64,000 bases of DNA from Lepidostoma basale (GCA_022606425.2 JAHDVF020000240.1:1116001-1180000); one strand, 5' to 3'. Shown: positions 10,571-20,545, numbered from the stretch's first letter. Program-made: numbers and translations. The notes: generated by a model from the sequence alone, not told the origin.

Positions 10571-10722
10571 ATTAATTAACTAACTAACTAATCATCACGC
10601 CTTCTCCCTAAAAAGATAGGCAGAAAAAATGAACTGCCACACTTTAACCGATGCGGCACTCCATCCTTCTCTTTTCGCCCCGCGGGAGACGCGGTTTGAT
10701 GGGTTGCGAACCTCATCGCCAC
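10571..10722 (-). mobile_element. R element (SINE-like), most complete uninterrupted copy
   Basis: On the minus strand: GGCGATGAGGTTCGCAACCC (contains a Pol III B-box-like GGTTCGCAACC), CCGCGTCTCCCGCGGGGCG, then GAGAAGGATGGAGTGCCGC and ATCGGTTAAAGTGTGGCAG, passing into the A1 LINE 3' end and a (TTAG)n tail at 10571-10591. About 150 bp. It looks like a nonautonomous element using the RTE 3' end. Confidence 0.7.
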
Positions 10723-10749
10723 CAATAGGCATCTCCCGAATATCTTGAA

Positions 10750-11735
10750 ATAAGGTGGTTTTGCATTAGTATGATTCATTGGCCGTAAAAACATTGATTT
10801 TACGGGAAATTGCGGTCAAATTTGATGCATTTAATAAGTGCAAACGCTCTATTTTCAGTTACAATCTATTAAACCATGGGGACATACTTGGAAGTACAAC
10901 AAATACCGTTTTGAATACAAAAAACAAATAATTATTTACGAAAATAATGAACAAGACTTTCAACCTACTTAAAAATATGTAATTATCAATATATTCAAAT
11001 GAAACTTGTCATTATATTTATATGCTTACATGTTATAACCGAATCCATGGCCAAATGTTCCCAAGCGAACTCCAAAATAAAAATATTCACTTTTTAAATC
11101 ACTGATTTTTCGAGATTTCCTTTAAGAGAAACGAACACTTAGAATGACAGTCTATTTCAAACAGACAGACTCCAGACTAAGCTTTATATTGGATGACGGA
11201 AAGCGTTGTTCATTGTTTGGTGTCTATTCAACGTTCCCAAAAACTATTTTTTCTTATCGGGGATAAATTCTACGAATTTGATTTGTGGCCGGCTAATTAC
11301 CGGAAATACCCCTTAGTGCGCTACCTGAAAAAAGTACCGCGCTGTTAATGAAATTTCCACAATATGGCCGAAGACAATGGCCCATCCGCTCAATGGAATG
11401 GTTAATCCACTCCCGCTGTGATTAGTCGCGTCAAATTTATAGCGAAAATGATAAATGAGCAATAATCTTCACTTTCCAAGAATTCTACGCTGTTTTGTAA
11501 TGAGTATGGTCTTTTTACGGGGCTTATGCGTACTGTTCGGACGATGGGATTGGCCTTTGAAATAGGGCATTAATTGAAATCTGTAATTTCGTTTTTGGCC
11601 GTGACATTTCAGTGATACGACAGACTCGGGTGGGGTAGAGTCCAATCATTTCGGGGAGAATGTTTGCTATAGTGTGAGTGACAGTGCGTTTACAAAAAAA
11701 CTAGAGTATGAATAGGAAAAGCAAAAAAAATCTTA
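10750..11735. other. Mostly unique-looking non-coding DNA
   Basis: No recognised repeat from about 11050 to 11640; GC is higher than the window average and homeodomain-like cores (GCTAATTACC, GTTAATCC, AATTAATT) are scattered. No convincing exon. It could hold host regulatory sequence, but this is only an impression from composition. Confidence 0.3.
11640..11702 (+). repeat. Left copy of an old inverted repeat pair
   Basis: About 60 bp ending TGAGTGACAGTGCGTTTACA AAAA matches, inverted, the segment at 13195-13257. Both share GTGTGAGTGACAGTGCGTTT with mismatches around it. They enclose an R element, a hAT MITE and a C-family palindrome. Confidence 0.6.
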
Positions 11736-11736
11736 A

Positions 11737-12155
11737 ACTAACTAACTAACTAACCATCACGCCGTCTCCCTGAAAGGGTAGGCAGAAAGAATGGACTACC
11801 ATACTTTAACCCCTAGGTTCTCAAAGTGGGCGATGACGCCCCCTTGTGGGCGTTTGAGACTTTCAGAGGGGCAGTAGAAGACCCATAAAAATGGAGAGCG
11901 TGGGCAGATAAAAAAATATAGTCTAATCATTTGTCCATTCCTTTTCTTCGTTCGGTATTCTACCATATGTCGTTTTCAGATACATAAAAGATTTAATAAT
12001 ATAAAAAAATTCAACTATGTGTTTCTAAATATTTGGAATAACTTTTATGGGAGGGGGGCGTTGAACGTTTATTTTGCTTGTAAAGGGGGCGGTGGCCCAG
12101 AAAAGATTGGAAACCTATGCTTTAACCGATGCGGAACTCCATCCTTCTCTTAATA
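11737..12155 (-). mobile_element. R element interrupted by a hAT MITE
   Basis: TTAG tail at 11737-11753 (ACTAACTAACTAACC on the plus strand), A1 3' end, then the sequence breaks at TTTAACC, resumes at 12120 and continues GATGCGGAACTCCATCCTTC. The uninterrupted copies at 3634 and 10571 show the same junction without insert. Confidence 0.85.
11812..12119 (+). mobile_element. hAT-type MITE, 308 bp
   Basis: Ends CCTAGGTTCTCAAAG and GATTGGAAACCTATG (inverted: CATAGGTTTCCAATC), imperfect terminal repeats of hAT style. Flanked by the 8-bp duplication CTTTAACC (11804-11811 and 12120-12127). No transposase frame. The same family is at 15106-15414 in opposite orientation. Confidence 0.88.
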
Positions 12156-12159
12156 CTTT

Positions 12160-12690
12160 ATATTTAAACATTGAAATAAACAAACATGTTTTTTTTAAAT
12201 TTCTTTCACCTTCAATTGTAATAATCATAAAAAAAGTCCATTAAAATTTTATCATTTTTTTTTTCCTGGAAAAATAATTAATTAACTTATATTCATAATG
12301 ATAATGCACAATGTTAAAATGCAAAAAAAGTTTTTATTTAATTATTTTAAAATATCTGGCATCTCGGCTAGTGGTGTTTTTAAGTTCCCATTATTCTGGA
12401 AAATTTGTGTTGTTACTGGAATTCTAATAAATATTAAAAACACAAACATGTCCTTCCACCGTCTTCCGGGACACCAGATATTTGAAATATTTAAATAAAA
12501 AAACTAAAATTTTAATATTGTACGGTTTCATTATGAATAAGCATATCCTTAATTGTTTTTTCAAGAAAAATTAATAAACAAATTATGGAATTTATTTGAG
12601 TGATTATTACTATTAAAACTGATAATTTTAATTTGAAAAAAAATATATCTGTTTGTTTATTTCATTGTTGGAATATAAAATATTGTTTTA
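12160..12690. other. AT-rich DNA, nothing recognised
   Basis: A 66-codon frame at 12298 is lysine/asparagine/isoleucine-rich and looks like chance. ATATCTGG and CCAGATAT segments near 12350 and 12475 form a weak inverted pair. Confidence 0.35.
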
Positions 12691-13109
12691 AGGATTAATT
12701 GTATCTCAATAGAGACGAAGATGCAAATTGGAAACTGAATATGGCAGTCGAGGCGTTTACAGGACTTATGACCTGTCATTGGTTGGGTTAAGCGTACGCT
12801 TTATGTAATACAACATTCCCCATTCCGCCCTTCTTACGACCACCACGTCTGACAATTTTTTGGAAGATGTATATATGCTACAATGTTGGGAAACACTCAA
12901 TTTTAGTTCAATCAACACTAGCGCCATCTATCAAAAATATATGTAAACATTAAGCAGAAGATCTTTATTAAGAAGGACGGAATGGGGAATGTTGTATTAC
13001 ATAAAGCGTACGCTTAACCCAACAGGTCATAAGTCCTGTAAACGCCTCGACCACCATATTCTGTTTCCAATTTGCATCTTCGTCTCTATTGAGATACAAG
13101 TAATCCTTA
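12691..13109. repeat. C-family palindromic element, near complete
   Basis: Left arm 12691-12837 (AAGGATTAATTGTATCTCAA ...) and right arm 12968-13109 are inverted copies of about 142-147 bp around a spacer of about 130 bp. The spacer contains TGTATATATGCTACAATG and CACTAGCGCCATCTATC, shared with C copies at 20853, 40829, 49272 and 51266. No protein frame is conserved. The inverted-arm structure resembles the E and D families, but no hammerhead core was found. Confidence 0.75.
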
Positions 13110-13194
13110 AAAAAATGATAACCCGCAATGGGTAAAATCCAGTATTCGTCTACAAGTATTTGTATACATTCAAAATGTTGTACAATATTGTTGT

Positions 13195-13257
13195 TTTATG
13201 TTTTTGTAAACGCACTGTCACTCACACTATTGCAAACTATCTCCCTGAAATGAACGG
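13195..13257 (-). repeat. Right copy of an old inverted repeat pair
   Basis: Inverted match to 11640-11702. Followed to about 13500 by balanced-composition DNA with a CATTTAAAC/ATGCAAAT-like patch, no recognised repeat and no clear exon. Confidence 0.55.
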
Positions 13258-13869
13258 AATCCACGGATGCCACTCGCTGGTTGTATGCAAATATAATAGA
13301 AGCGTGAATGAGGCGTGTATGGAAAAAAGGAGGCATCTAATTGCCGTCTTCTGCAAATATTTAGTTGCTCGTTCGGCGTTTTACGTAAACCAAATTCATC
13401 GATCAATTAAAATAATGGCGTTCGCGTAGAGTATTCATTTTCATTTTAAACGCGCAAATATTTGGCAGCGGATGAACGAACCGAAACGCATTATCAACTA
13501 ATGTTGGGTGTTTATTATGATGTAATTATATTTTTCAATGTTGTAGTGTAGCATCGACAGCAAGCGATTTTTAAATTAAATGTTTTGATTTTTTTTTAAA
13601 TATGTCTGTATACTCATATAATTGTAACAAACTAATTAATATGAATGAAATAGTCTATTTTCTGTCTAGGCGAAACATGTCATTTACATATATTTCATTT
13701 TCATTTCATTTAATTTATTTTAATAAAAATCACAAACATTACGGACATATAATTCCAGATCGTTTGCAATTGCATTATTAGAATTTATAAGAGAAGCATA
13801 AAAAAATATATAAAAAAAATTAAGCTTAAGAATTAGAAAGAATCATAACATTGATATTGCATCCCTGAG

Positions 13870-14162
13870 GCAACTCACACTATTACGTAATATGTCGACC
13901 TCCGAGGCGACTTGATTAAGTAATAAGATTGCCATACCCACAGGCATAACCATTGGCAAGTTAGTTCTGCAGCGCGGCAAATAAAACAATCTGTGCTGTC
14001 TTTGACGAAGGTTATTATCAGGGAATTATCAGGGACAAATAGACCTACATCACTCAGGACATCCGAGTTCTGTATACGGCCGCCAATCGGCTGAAAGAAG
14101 TGAACTCCCAAGTGAATATTCCTCCTTCTCTCCAATGGTTGGTAGCTTAGGATACCTAGCAA
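13870..14162 (-). mobile_element. J-family LINE fragment
   Basis: Minus-strand relative of the J C-terminal region: GRIQNSDVLSDVGLFVPDNS corresponds to the VILEAIHLYVPDGYL part of the copy at 16092. The cysteine/arginine-rich remainder is degraded. Confidence 0.65.
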
Positions 14163-14189
14163 TAATTCAGTCGTAAGTCATATAATTAA

Positions 14190-14268
14190 GTCAATAGACG
14201 TTTTCATTTGTATCCATTATGTTTGATCTGGAGTTTTACATCATTGTTCGAGAAACAATATTTAACTT
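14190..14268 (+). repeat. D-family fragment, right end only
   Basis: Contains AGACGTTTTCATTTGTAT and the constant D end GGAGTTTTACATCATTGTTC; the arms and centre are missing. Confidence 0.6.
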
Positions 14269-14680
14269 TGGAGTGTAACTTTTTAGTCTGTGTGACTTTG
14301 GAACTTCATTTTCATAATGTTAATTATACATTAATTTTAATAATGCAATTGCTTTGTAATATGATACAATTTTAATTAAATCGCCTTTAAAATCTGTATA
14401 TTTTCATTGGGAATTTCTGTTTCTTTAATGAAGGGGTTAGGGGCAGTCAGTTCATCTTAAATCATTCAAATATTTTTTTTTAATAGTTAATCTAGTGCCT
14501 GATCGATTTGTTTTCTTTTTATAAACGATGAACTGTTGCATTTTTACTTGAAAATTCATAAATAAATTATTAGAAACCGGCATTTTGTTAATTTTCAAAC
14601 AAAAAAGAAAAGTCACTAGATTAACTATTGAAATACAAATATTATTTTATTTGAATTTTCAAATGTAAAAAATCTTTTTA

Positions 14681-14848
14681 AAATGTATGTTTAGTTAAAA
14701 TCTACTAATGTTTGTGTCTTCGACCGGTTTTGGCAGCTCGCCCCCATCTTCTGGTGGCTGCCATCATCTTCACCAGAAGATGGCAGCGAGTTGCCGAAAC
14801 CGGTCGTAGACACAAACATTAGTGGATTTTAACTAAATATACATTTAA
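14681..14848. repeat. Palindromic element with two hammerhead-like motifs
   Basis: Arms of about 60 bp (ATGTTTGTGTCTTCGACCGG and its complement) are inverted. The plus-strand motif at 14770-14810: CAGAAGA, GGCA/TTGCC-type hairpin with GCGAG loop, GAAA, CCGG, TC. The opposite arm at 14721-14757 is a degraded version. One core base differs from CUGANGA. A decayed relative lies at about 41490-41530. Confidence 0.65.
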
Positions 14849-14867
14849 AAAATATTTTTTACATTTT

Positions 14868-15040
14868 ATTATTATTTTCGTAATTGTTGAATCGCTCTTT
14901 TACATTATGACCAAATCGATATGTAGCTATTTATCGCCATTATTGTCACGCGAATTCCACATCAGACCAAAGACATAATCGAACCCGGGAACTTCGGTGT
15001 GGCAGTCATAGTACTTACCACTCGGCCATGAAAGTCATCG
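14868..15040 (-). mobile_element. tRNA-derived SINE, internally deleted
   Basis: Minus-strand copy: TGGCCGAGTGGTAAGTACTA (A box), a B-box region reading GGGTTCGATTATG, the ACGCGAATTCCACATCAGAC body on the plus strand and an (AAT)n tail. The middle is shortened by about 80 bp. Confidence 0.8.
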
Positions 15041-15105
15041 ATCGTGTATTGGTTCATGCCACCTTATAAAATAGTTAAATATTTCAATGTGGTGGTGGTC
15101 TAGAG

Positions 15106-15414
15106 CACAGGTTTCCAATCTTTTCTGGGCCACCGCCCCCTTTACAAGCAAAATAAACGATAACGCCCCCCTCCCATAAAAGTTATTCCAAATATTTAGA
15201 AACACATAGTTAAATTTTAAAATATTATTAAATCTTTTATGTATAATATAGAATACCGAACGAAGAAATGTAAGGATGATTGCATCATAAGTAAAATTAA
15301 AATAGGATAATTTTTATCTGCCCACGCTCTCTATTTTTTCTGGGTCTTCTACTACCCTCCCGTAAGTCTCAAACGCCCACAAGGGGGCGTTATCGCCAAC
15401 TTTGAGAACCTAGG
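15106..15414 (-). mobile_element. hAT-type MITE, 309 bp (same family as 11812)
   Basis: Ends CACAGGTTTCCAATC and CTTTGAGAACCTAGG. Flanks GTCTAGAG (15098-15105) and GCCTAGAG (15415-15422) form a 7/8 target-site duplication. Nearly the same length as the other copy; the internal fragment ATTGCATCATAAGTAAAATT resembles A2 LINE sequence, so it may carry a captured piece. Confidence 0.82.
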
Positions 15415-15419
15415 GCCTA

Positions 15420-15880
15420 GAGTCTAAATTATAACCCTATTAAAATATCTTAGAAAAAAACTGTGGTTTTCTTTCTGGAAACGGCTTGATACCAGTAATG
15501 GTTATCGATTAAAAAATATAATTTATGCAAGGGGTGTTGAATCGATTTAATGCGTCTTTCACGAAAATACATTTCATTTACATTATTAGTTTCGCTAAGT
15601 TTTACAGTACTGTTAGATTTTTATCAAAAAAGTGTTCCACTGTTTAGGTTCGGATACATTTCATAAATGTTCCCAGTTTTCCCCAATGGACAATTTTCAT
15701 TCCCGCTTTCACCCTTCACCCCTCCCCCCCTTCACTCTCTTCTATGGCTCGGGTCGTGCGTTAATTACTTACGTCACGATATCGCATTTAAGCACGTTAC
15801 TTAAATATTTTAATTCACACAAATAATATGCGAAAACAACCAGCTACATAAACTGAGTAACTTCGCTGGAAAAAGTGCGA
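15420..15880. other. No recognised feature
   Basis: AT-rich, with a pyrimidine-rich patch near 15700-15760. No convincing exon or repeat. Confidence 0.35.
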
Positions 15881-15976
15881 AAACGAACTTACTATCACGC
15901 CGTCTCCCGAATGTGTAAGCAGTAAGAATAGATCGCTGTATTTTTCTGACATACTTCTCTCGATTCCTCAACATTC

Positions 15977-16768
15977 TCTGGATAACCAGCAACTTAAGCG
16001 TGTTTCAACGATAAAGGATCTTGGTATTGTTTATGAAAGTAGGCTGACTTTCCATGCTCACATTGAGAGAATATGTGGAGTTGCACTGAAAATGTTGGGA
16101 TTTATTCTCCAAACTGGTAGAGTTTTCAAGAATCCCTATGTTTTGCGAATTTTGTATAACTCATTGGTCCGGAGCCGGCTCGATTGTGGCTCGGTGATAT
16201 GGAGTCCCCACGAGGCGAGATACTCGCTCATGTTAGAGAGGGTTCAGAAAAGATTTCTGAGATATCTCTACATGAGGGAGTTTGGTAGCTATCCGTGGCT
16301 TTATCCCACGGCATTCCTCTTGGGCATGCTGGGGACCAATAGTTTACAGATAAGAAGGGATGGGTGCACACCTATCCACTTCTTCAGACTTATCTGGGGA
16401 TTCTTTGCGAATTCCGTCATCTTGGAGGCTATCCATCTTTATGTTCCGGATGGTTATCTTCGACAGCGTCAGCACCGACTGTTTTATCTCCCAGCTGCCA
16501 GTAGGAAGAGCAATTTGGACGTTGAATCTAATCGTCTCGGATTTCAGTGTCAGTCAGGCAGATTTCATAAAAAAATATATTACAAATTCTGGAAAGAGTA
16601 CTGCCTCGCTGACGTCGACTGATTTTGATTTCTTCTGATATGTATGATTTTTTGGTTTCATGTCGTTGTTTTATCTTTGTTACACCGTTTTGTGTCCAAA
16701 TGAGTCGCCTAAATGTTTTTCGTTTGTTGTCTCATTTGTGTATTATATATAAATAAATAAATAAAAAT
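15977..16768 (+). mobile_element. J-type (CR1/Jockey-like) LINE 3' end, longest ORF
   Basis: The frame is open from before 16092 to 16622. It reads MLGFILQTGRVFKNPYVLRI, LYNSLVRSRLDCGSVIWSPH and LERVQKRFLRYLYMREFG, then PDGYLRQRQHRLFYLPAASR. This is the conserved region downstream of the reverse transcriptase domain in CR1/Jockey elements (LVRSxLEYxSxxWSPH, LExVQxRFLRY). Upstream, KDLGIVYESRLTFHAHIERI is also in frame. The 3' UTR ends in (TAAA)n at 16746-16768, unlike the TTTGA tail of other J copies. Confidence 0.88.
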
Positions 16769-16928
16769 TTCCGACCCCTCACGTGGGCGACATTTAATAA
16801 TTTATTTATTTGATCGTGCCACGTTTTCCTCGGCCTTACTCTATTACTAGTTCCGTTTACATCTTTAACACATATTTTCTTTATCATTCTTTCTTTATTC
16901 ATTCTTTCAAAGTGTCCAAATCATATTT

Positions 16929-17141
16929 TTTTTTATATACAACAGTTCGTTTGAACCCAGTTACTATATGCACTATGTCTTAAGCTATTATATTGATTCT
17001 CATGACATGCGATAGGAAACTAATCTATCACCATTTTACTGTCACGTGAATTCTACACCAGACAGACAGATGACAGTGCGACAATCACACTGCCATCGCC
17101 GGGAATCGAACTCGGGACTTTCGGTATGCCAATCAGAGCTG
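16929..17141 (-). mobile_element. tRNA-derived SINE, second 3'-end type, inside A1
   Basis: Same body as other copies (TGATTGTCGCACTG, ACGTGAATTCTACACCAGAC) but its 3' end is the alternative GTAACTGGGTTCAAACGAAC-type tail instead of AAAGAGCGATTCAAC. The tRNA-like head is truncated after the B box. Confidence 0.78.
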
Positions 17142-17203
17142 AGGACTCTTTCATTATTTTGTTCGTTATACTTTCATTCGCACTGTATTCACTTCTTAAA
17201 TTT

Positions 17204-17775
17204 AAAAAAATCAAATCAAATCAGGTTATTTACTCAAAAGTCAGTACAGGCAAAATATTATACACATACAACATAACGCGGAGCGAAAAGAGAATGGAGT
17301 GCCGCATCAGTAAAAGTGTGACAGTCCATTCTTTCTGCCGACCCTTTCGGGGAGACGGCGTGATGGTTAGTTAGTTACAACATAATACCAGGATCGCATT
17401 AGAGATGGTTCGACATTAGGACACTAATATGAAAGACGTCGATCTCCGAGGAGACCGCGTTCAGCAGACTAATTACTCAACCCACCGGTGACACCAGAGG
17501 CAGATTGGTTCTGGCGGCCGGTAGGTAAAATAATCTGTGCTGTCGCTATCAGGGACAAAAAGACCAACACTCCCCAGCACGGTCGAGTTCTCGAAATATT
17601 CCCTGATTAATCTAAAGAAATGGGTTATGAGATGCCCATCTCTTCATAGTTGTAGATAATTGGTTCCGAGGATTATTACCAAAATAAATGCTGTGGGATT
17701 GAGCCACGGATAACTACCAAACTTCCTCATGTAGAGATGTATCAGAAATTTTGCATTTAACACTCATATATAGAT
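17204..17775 (-). mobile_element. J-family LINE 3' end split by an R element
   Basis: Starts at a TTTGA-type tail (AAATCAAATCAAATCAGG on the plus strand), continues GTCAGTACAGGCAAAATATT, is interrupted at 17277-17376, then resumes ATAATACCAGGATCGCATTA and runs to the coding end near 17770. Matches J copies at 7318 and 58140. Confidence 0.82.
17277..17376 (+). mobile_element. R element, 5'-truncated, with 9-bp target duplication
   Basis: 100 bp: GGAGCGAAAAGAGAATGGAG, TGCCGCATCAGTAAAAGTG, the A1 3' end, GTTAGTTAGTT. ACAACATAA occurs at 17268-17276 and 17377-17385. Shows that R transposes as a separate unit, by a LINE-like mechanism. Confidence 0.88.
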
Positions 17776-17896
17776 TTATCACATATTCATCTAAGAGTTT
17801 CGGTTATAAGTAACCTTTATCAATGTATACAATTTCTACAATCAAATAAAACAGAGCTCATTTATATAATAAATGGAGATCGAATTATGTATAAAA

Positions 17897-18010
17897 GTGG
17901 AAGGGGTAAAATAAAGATTGAGGAGAGGGGAGATGTGACGGGAACATATCGAGTGGAAGGGGTATAATTAGGATTGAGGAGAGGGGTAATGTAACGGGAA
18001 ATTATCGAGC
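17897..18010 (+). repeat. Two-copy tandem repeat, 56-bp period
   Basis: GTGGAAGGGGTA at 17897 and 17953 each begin a unit with GATTGAGGAGAGGGG and GACGGGAA, ending TATCGAG. Purine-rich on the plus strand. Confidence 0.8.
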
Positions 18011-18628
18011 ATGGGAATTGAATTTAAATTTAATTGGTTATTTATTATATTTTCATTATTTTTTAAGGTTTTTTTAATTTCCAAATTGTTTAAAGTTACG
18101 TTTTTATTATTAATATGCAAAATTTAAAATACTGTTTTCTTTATTAAATGTGTGATTATTTTCAATTAAATGGTTAGCGAACTTCGAAAAATTATTATTA
18201 GAAAGGCATCTAAGATGTTCTTTAATTCTTATCTTATCTCATTTTTACTGTGTTTATTTTGTTTTCATCCTTCTTTTGCCCGTGCTTCCCTTCCATACAT
18301 AAGGGTCGATACAAGAATTGTGCACTGCCAAACGAACTAAAGGATAAACATATATTTTATTCAGTTTAATGTGTGTATAATTGATGCTGACTGTAGACAG
18401 GGTAAATATTCACATTGGGGCTCAATTCGCAAATTAAAATAATCTACTTTTTAGGTGAGTAGTTACTCTTATAAGAGTTAAAAATAATATCGCGTGATGC
18501 GCGTAATAGATTTATATGAAATTCAAATAAAGAATTTTGTTTATTCAAATTATTCATTTTTACGCAATATTGTTTTTTCGTTGTTAAACATATGAAACCT
18601 TCGAAATACAGGTACAATTTTATGTCAA

Positions 18629-18682
18629 GAAAAAAAAACTCAAAAATGGAAAAACAGTGTTTTAATTTAAAAAAATCGTCAC
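18629..18682 (+). repeat. Partial arm of the 19166 palindromic family
   Basis: CTCAAAAATGGAAAAACAGT and GTTTTAATT, then AAAAAATCGTCA, match the right flank of the element at 19166-19372. The hammerhead part is missing. Confidence 0.55.
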
Positions 18683-18756
18683 TTGCCTTCAGTTTATCAA
18701 ACGTGATGTTACTATAACACAGTGTCTCTGAATAAGAGATATAGACCCTTTTTAAT

Positions 18757-19014
18757 GGTTAGAAAGTTGTACACAAGCAGCGTGAGTGGGAAAAGAAGCC
18801 GAGGACGACCGAGGAAAACATGGCATGACCAAATTAATCAATTACTAAAAGGCGGCCACATTCGAAGTCGGAACAATCGACGTGCGTGCATGGTAAGATG
18901 TATGGATGTAGAGGAATCTCGAGAGGTATGCCAGGACAGGCCAGTGTGGCGATCCATCCTCTCTGCCTACCCCTCCGGGGAAATGGCGTGATGGTTAGTT
19001 AGTTAGTTAGTTAG
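18757..19014 (+). mobile_element. RTE-like LINE 3' end, A2, with TTAG tail
   Basis: Open frame [60 protein letters not shown] then AYPSGEMA, followed by GTTAGTTAGTTAGTTAG at 18994-19012. The best preserved A2 C terminus in the window. Confidence 0.88.
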
Positions 19015-19165
19015 ACCCTTTTTAGACCTATCTCTGCGATATACAAAGCTTTATTGCCATTGATTCGAAGAAGAAAATGATCAAACATATGCTAAATTTA
19101 CTCAGTTCGCAGGCATGAAAACCCATAATATAATAGTTGCTCATAGTATTATAATTTTTTTTTAT

Positions 19166-19372
19166 GAATCAAAACACTGTTTTTTCCACTTTCAAGTTTA
19201 TTTTTCTCGACATGTTTCGAAGGCTTACATCTTCACCAACGAGAGAACGATGTAAACGTTTATAAAATAACGATATAAAAGTTTATATCGTTCTCCCGAT
19301 GATGAAGGTGTAAGCCTTCGAAACATGTCGAGAAAAATAAACTCAAAAGTGGAAAAACAGTGTTTTAATTCG
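19166..19372. repeat. Palindromic element with hammerhead-like motif
   Basis: Arms AAAACACTGTTTTTTCCACT...TCGACATGTTTCGAAGGC and their complement surround a 40-bp AT-rich centre containing a second small palindrome (TATATCGTT). Both arms end in the GTGTTTTAATT-type flank. Confidence 0.75.
19291..19334 (+). ncRNA. Hammerhead-ribozyme-like motif
   Basis: In order: stem I strand TTCTC, core CCGATGA (U4 changed to C versus CUGANGA), stem II GAAGG/CCTTC with TGTAAG loop, GAAA, palindromic stem III CATG, TC, stem I strand GAGAA. All three helices can form. The core change probably weakens cleavage. Confidence 0.6.
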
Positions 19373-19649
19373 TAAAAAAATCGTCATTATGGAATTCCAG
19401 TGTTAACGCCTTAAGTTTATCCAAAATATAAAACACTATTATAAGTTAGATTAAATTATTGTTTCATGGTTTTTATACGCAATGCTAAATAGGTAAATGA
19501 TAAACCTGGAACGATTGACTTCAGTTGTAAGACTTGAAAACCATGTGCTGTACTTGACAAATAAATAAATAAATCATAAATAGCCGAAAACCCTAATGTC
19601 ATCAGAAGAGTATGAACATTTTTTGAATACAAGAGAGGGAGAGAGGAAT

Positions 19650-19765
19650 ACTTCTTTGAATTTTGTTCTGATTATTAAATCTAATTTGAATTAGTTCCGA
19701 TTATGAAATCTAATTAAGAATTTTGTTCTGATTATAAAATCTAATTTTGATTTTATTTCGGATTA
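19650..19765 (+). repeat. Short tandem repeat, about 30-bp period, 3-4 copies
   Basis: Units of the form GAATTTTGTTCTGATTATTA then AATCTAATTT repeat with substitutions (GAATTAGTTCCGATTATGAA and so on). Confidence 0.7.
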
Positions 19766-20089
19766 TTGTTGTTTGACAGAAGTGTAGAAAACAAAAGAAA
19801 AACAGTTTTGTATTGTTAATTGTGAAATTTTAACGTGTGCGAAAAAATATTAATATTAAAAGTAAAAATGTATTACTGATTACGATTGTAGGGTGAACCA
19901 AGTTTTTAAAGGGTGGGAAATATTTACTTCCTTGAATATTTCACGGGTTGCAACTCGTATAACTTATTCACACATGTTTCAAATATTTTGTTTTGTTTAT
20001 TCATACTAATTGTTAGCTTATCGACGACTACTATAAAGTGAGCTACAATCATGCAAAATCCCATTCCGATGTCCATTTTCCAAATCGTT

Positions 20090-20545
20090 CACCTTCCTAA
20101 ACGGGGTAGGGAGAAAAAATGGACTGCTTCATTTTTCTTTCCTGACATGCTTCTCTCGATTCCTCAACGTTCATAAATCGTGTCATGCACGCGCGTCAAT
20201 ATCTCCGACTCCTCACGTGGCCGACATTTAATATTTGATTGATTTGATCATGCCACGTTTTCCTTGGTCTTTTTCTATTTCTAGTTCCATTTATATTGTT
20301 AAAATATACTTTTTTTACCATTATTTCTTCATTCATTCTTTCCATGTGTCTAACTAAACCATCTTAATGTTCCTTTCATTATTTTGTTCATAACACCATC
20401 ATTCGCACCGCATTCACTTCTTATATTTTCATTCGATATACAGATTTTTGACACATTCGTCTAAGAGACCTACTTGATTTTTTTTCCTCCTTGTTTTCTC
20501 AGTTCCATGCTTTGCTTCTATAAATCCCCCCTCCTTATTAGTTCT
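20090..20545 (-). mobile_element. RTE-like LINE 3' end, subfamily A1
   Basis: Plus-strand text CTTCCTAAACGGGGTAGGGA through TGATCATGCCACGTTTTCCT to TCATTTCTT-like parts is the complement of A1. Frames are broken. No tail visible at the 20090 side. Confidence 0.78.

Larger units (their letters stand above)
15888..17200 (-). mobile_element. RTE-like LINE 3' end (A1), hosting two insertions
   Basis: A1 sequence runs on the minus strand at 15888-15976, 16770-16928 and 17141-17200. The first gap is filled by a J-family LINE, the second by a SINE. Reassembled order matches the A1 copies at 46650 and 20090. Not functional. Confidence 0.8.

Noticed and set aside
12691..13109. Possible microRNA precursor in the C palindrome
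   Set aside because: Arms are far too long and the family is dispersed; it is a transposable palindrome, though double-stranded RNA from it is possible.
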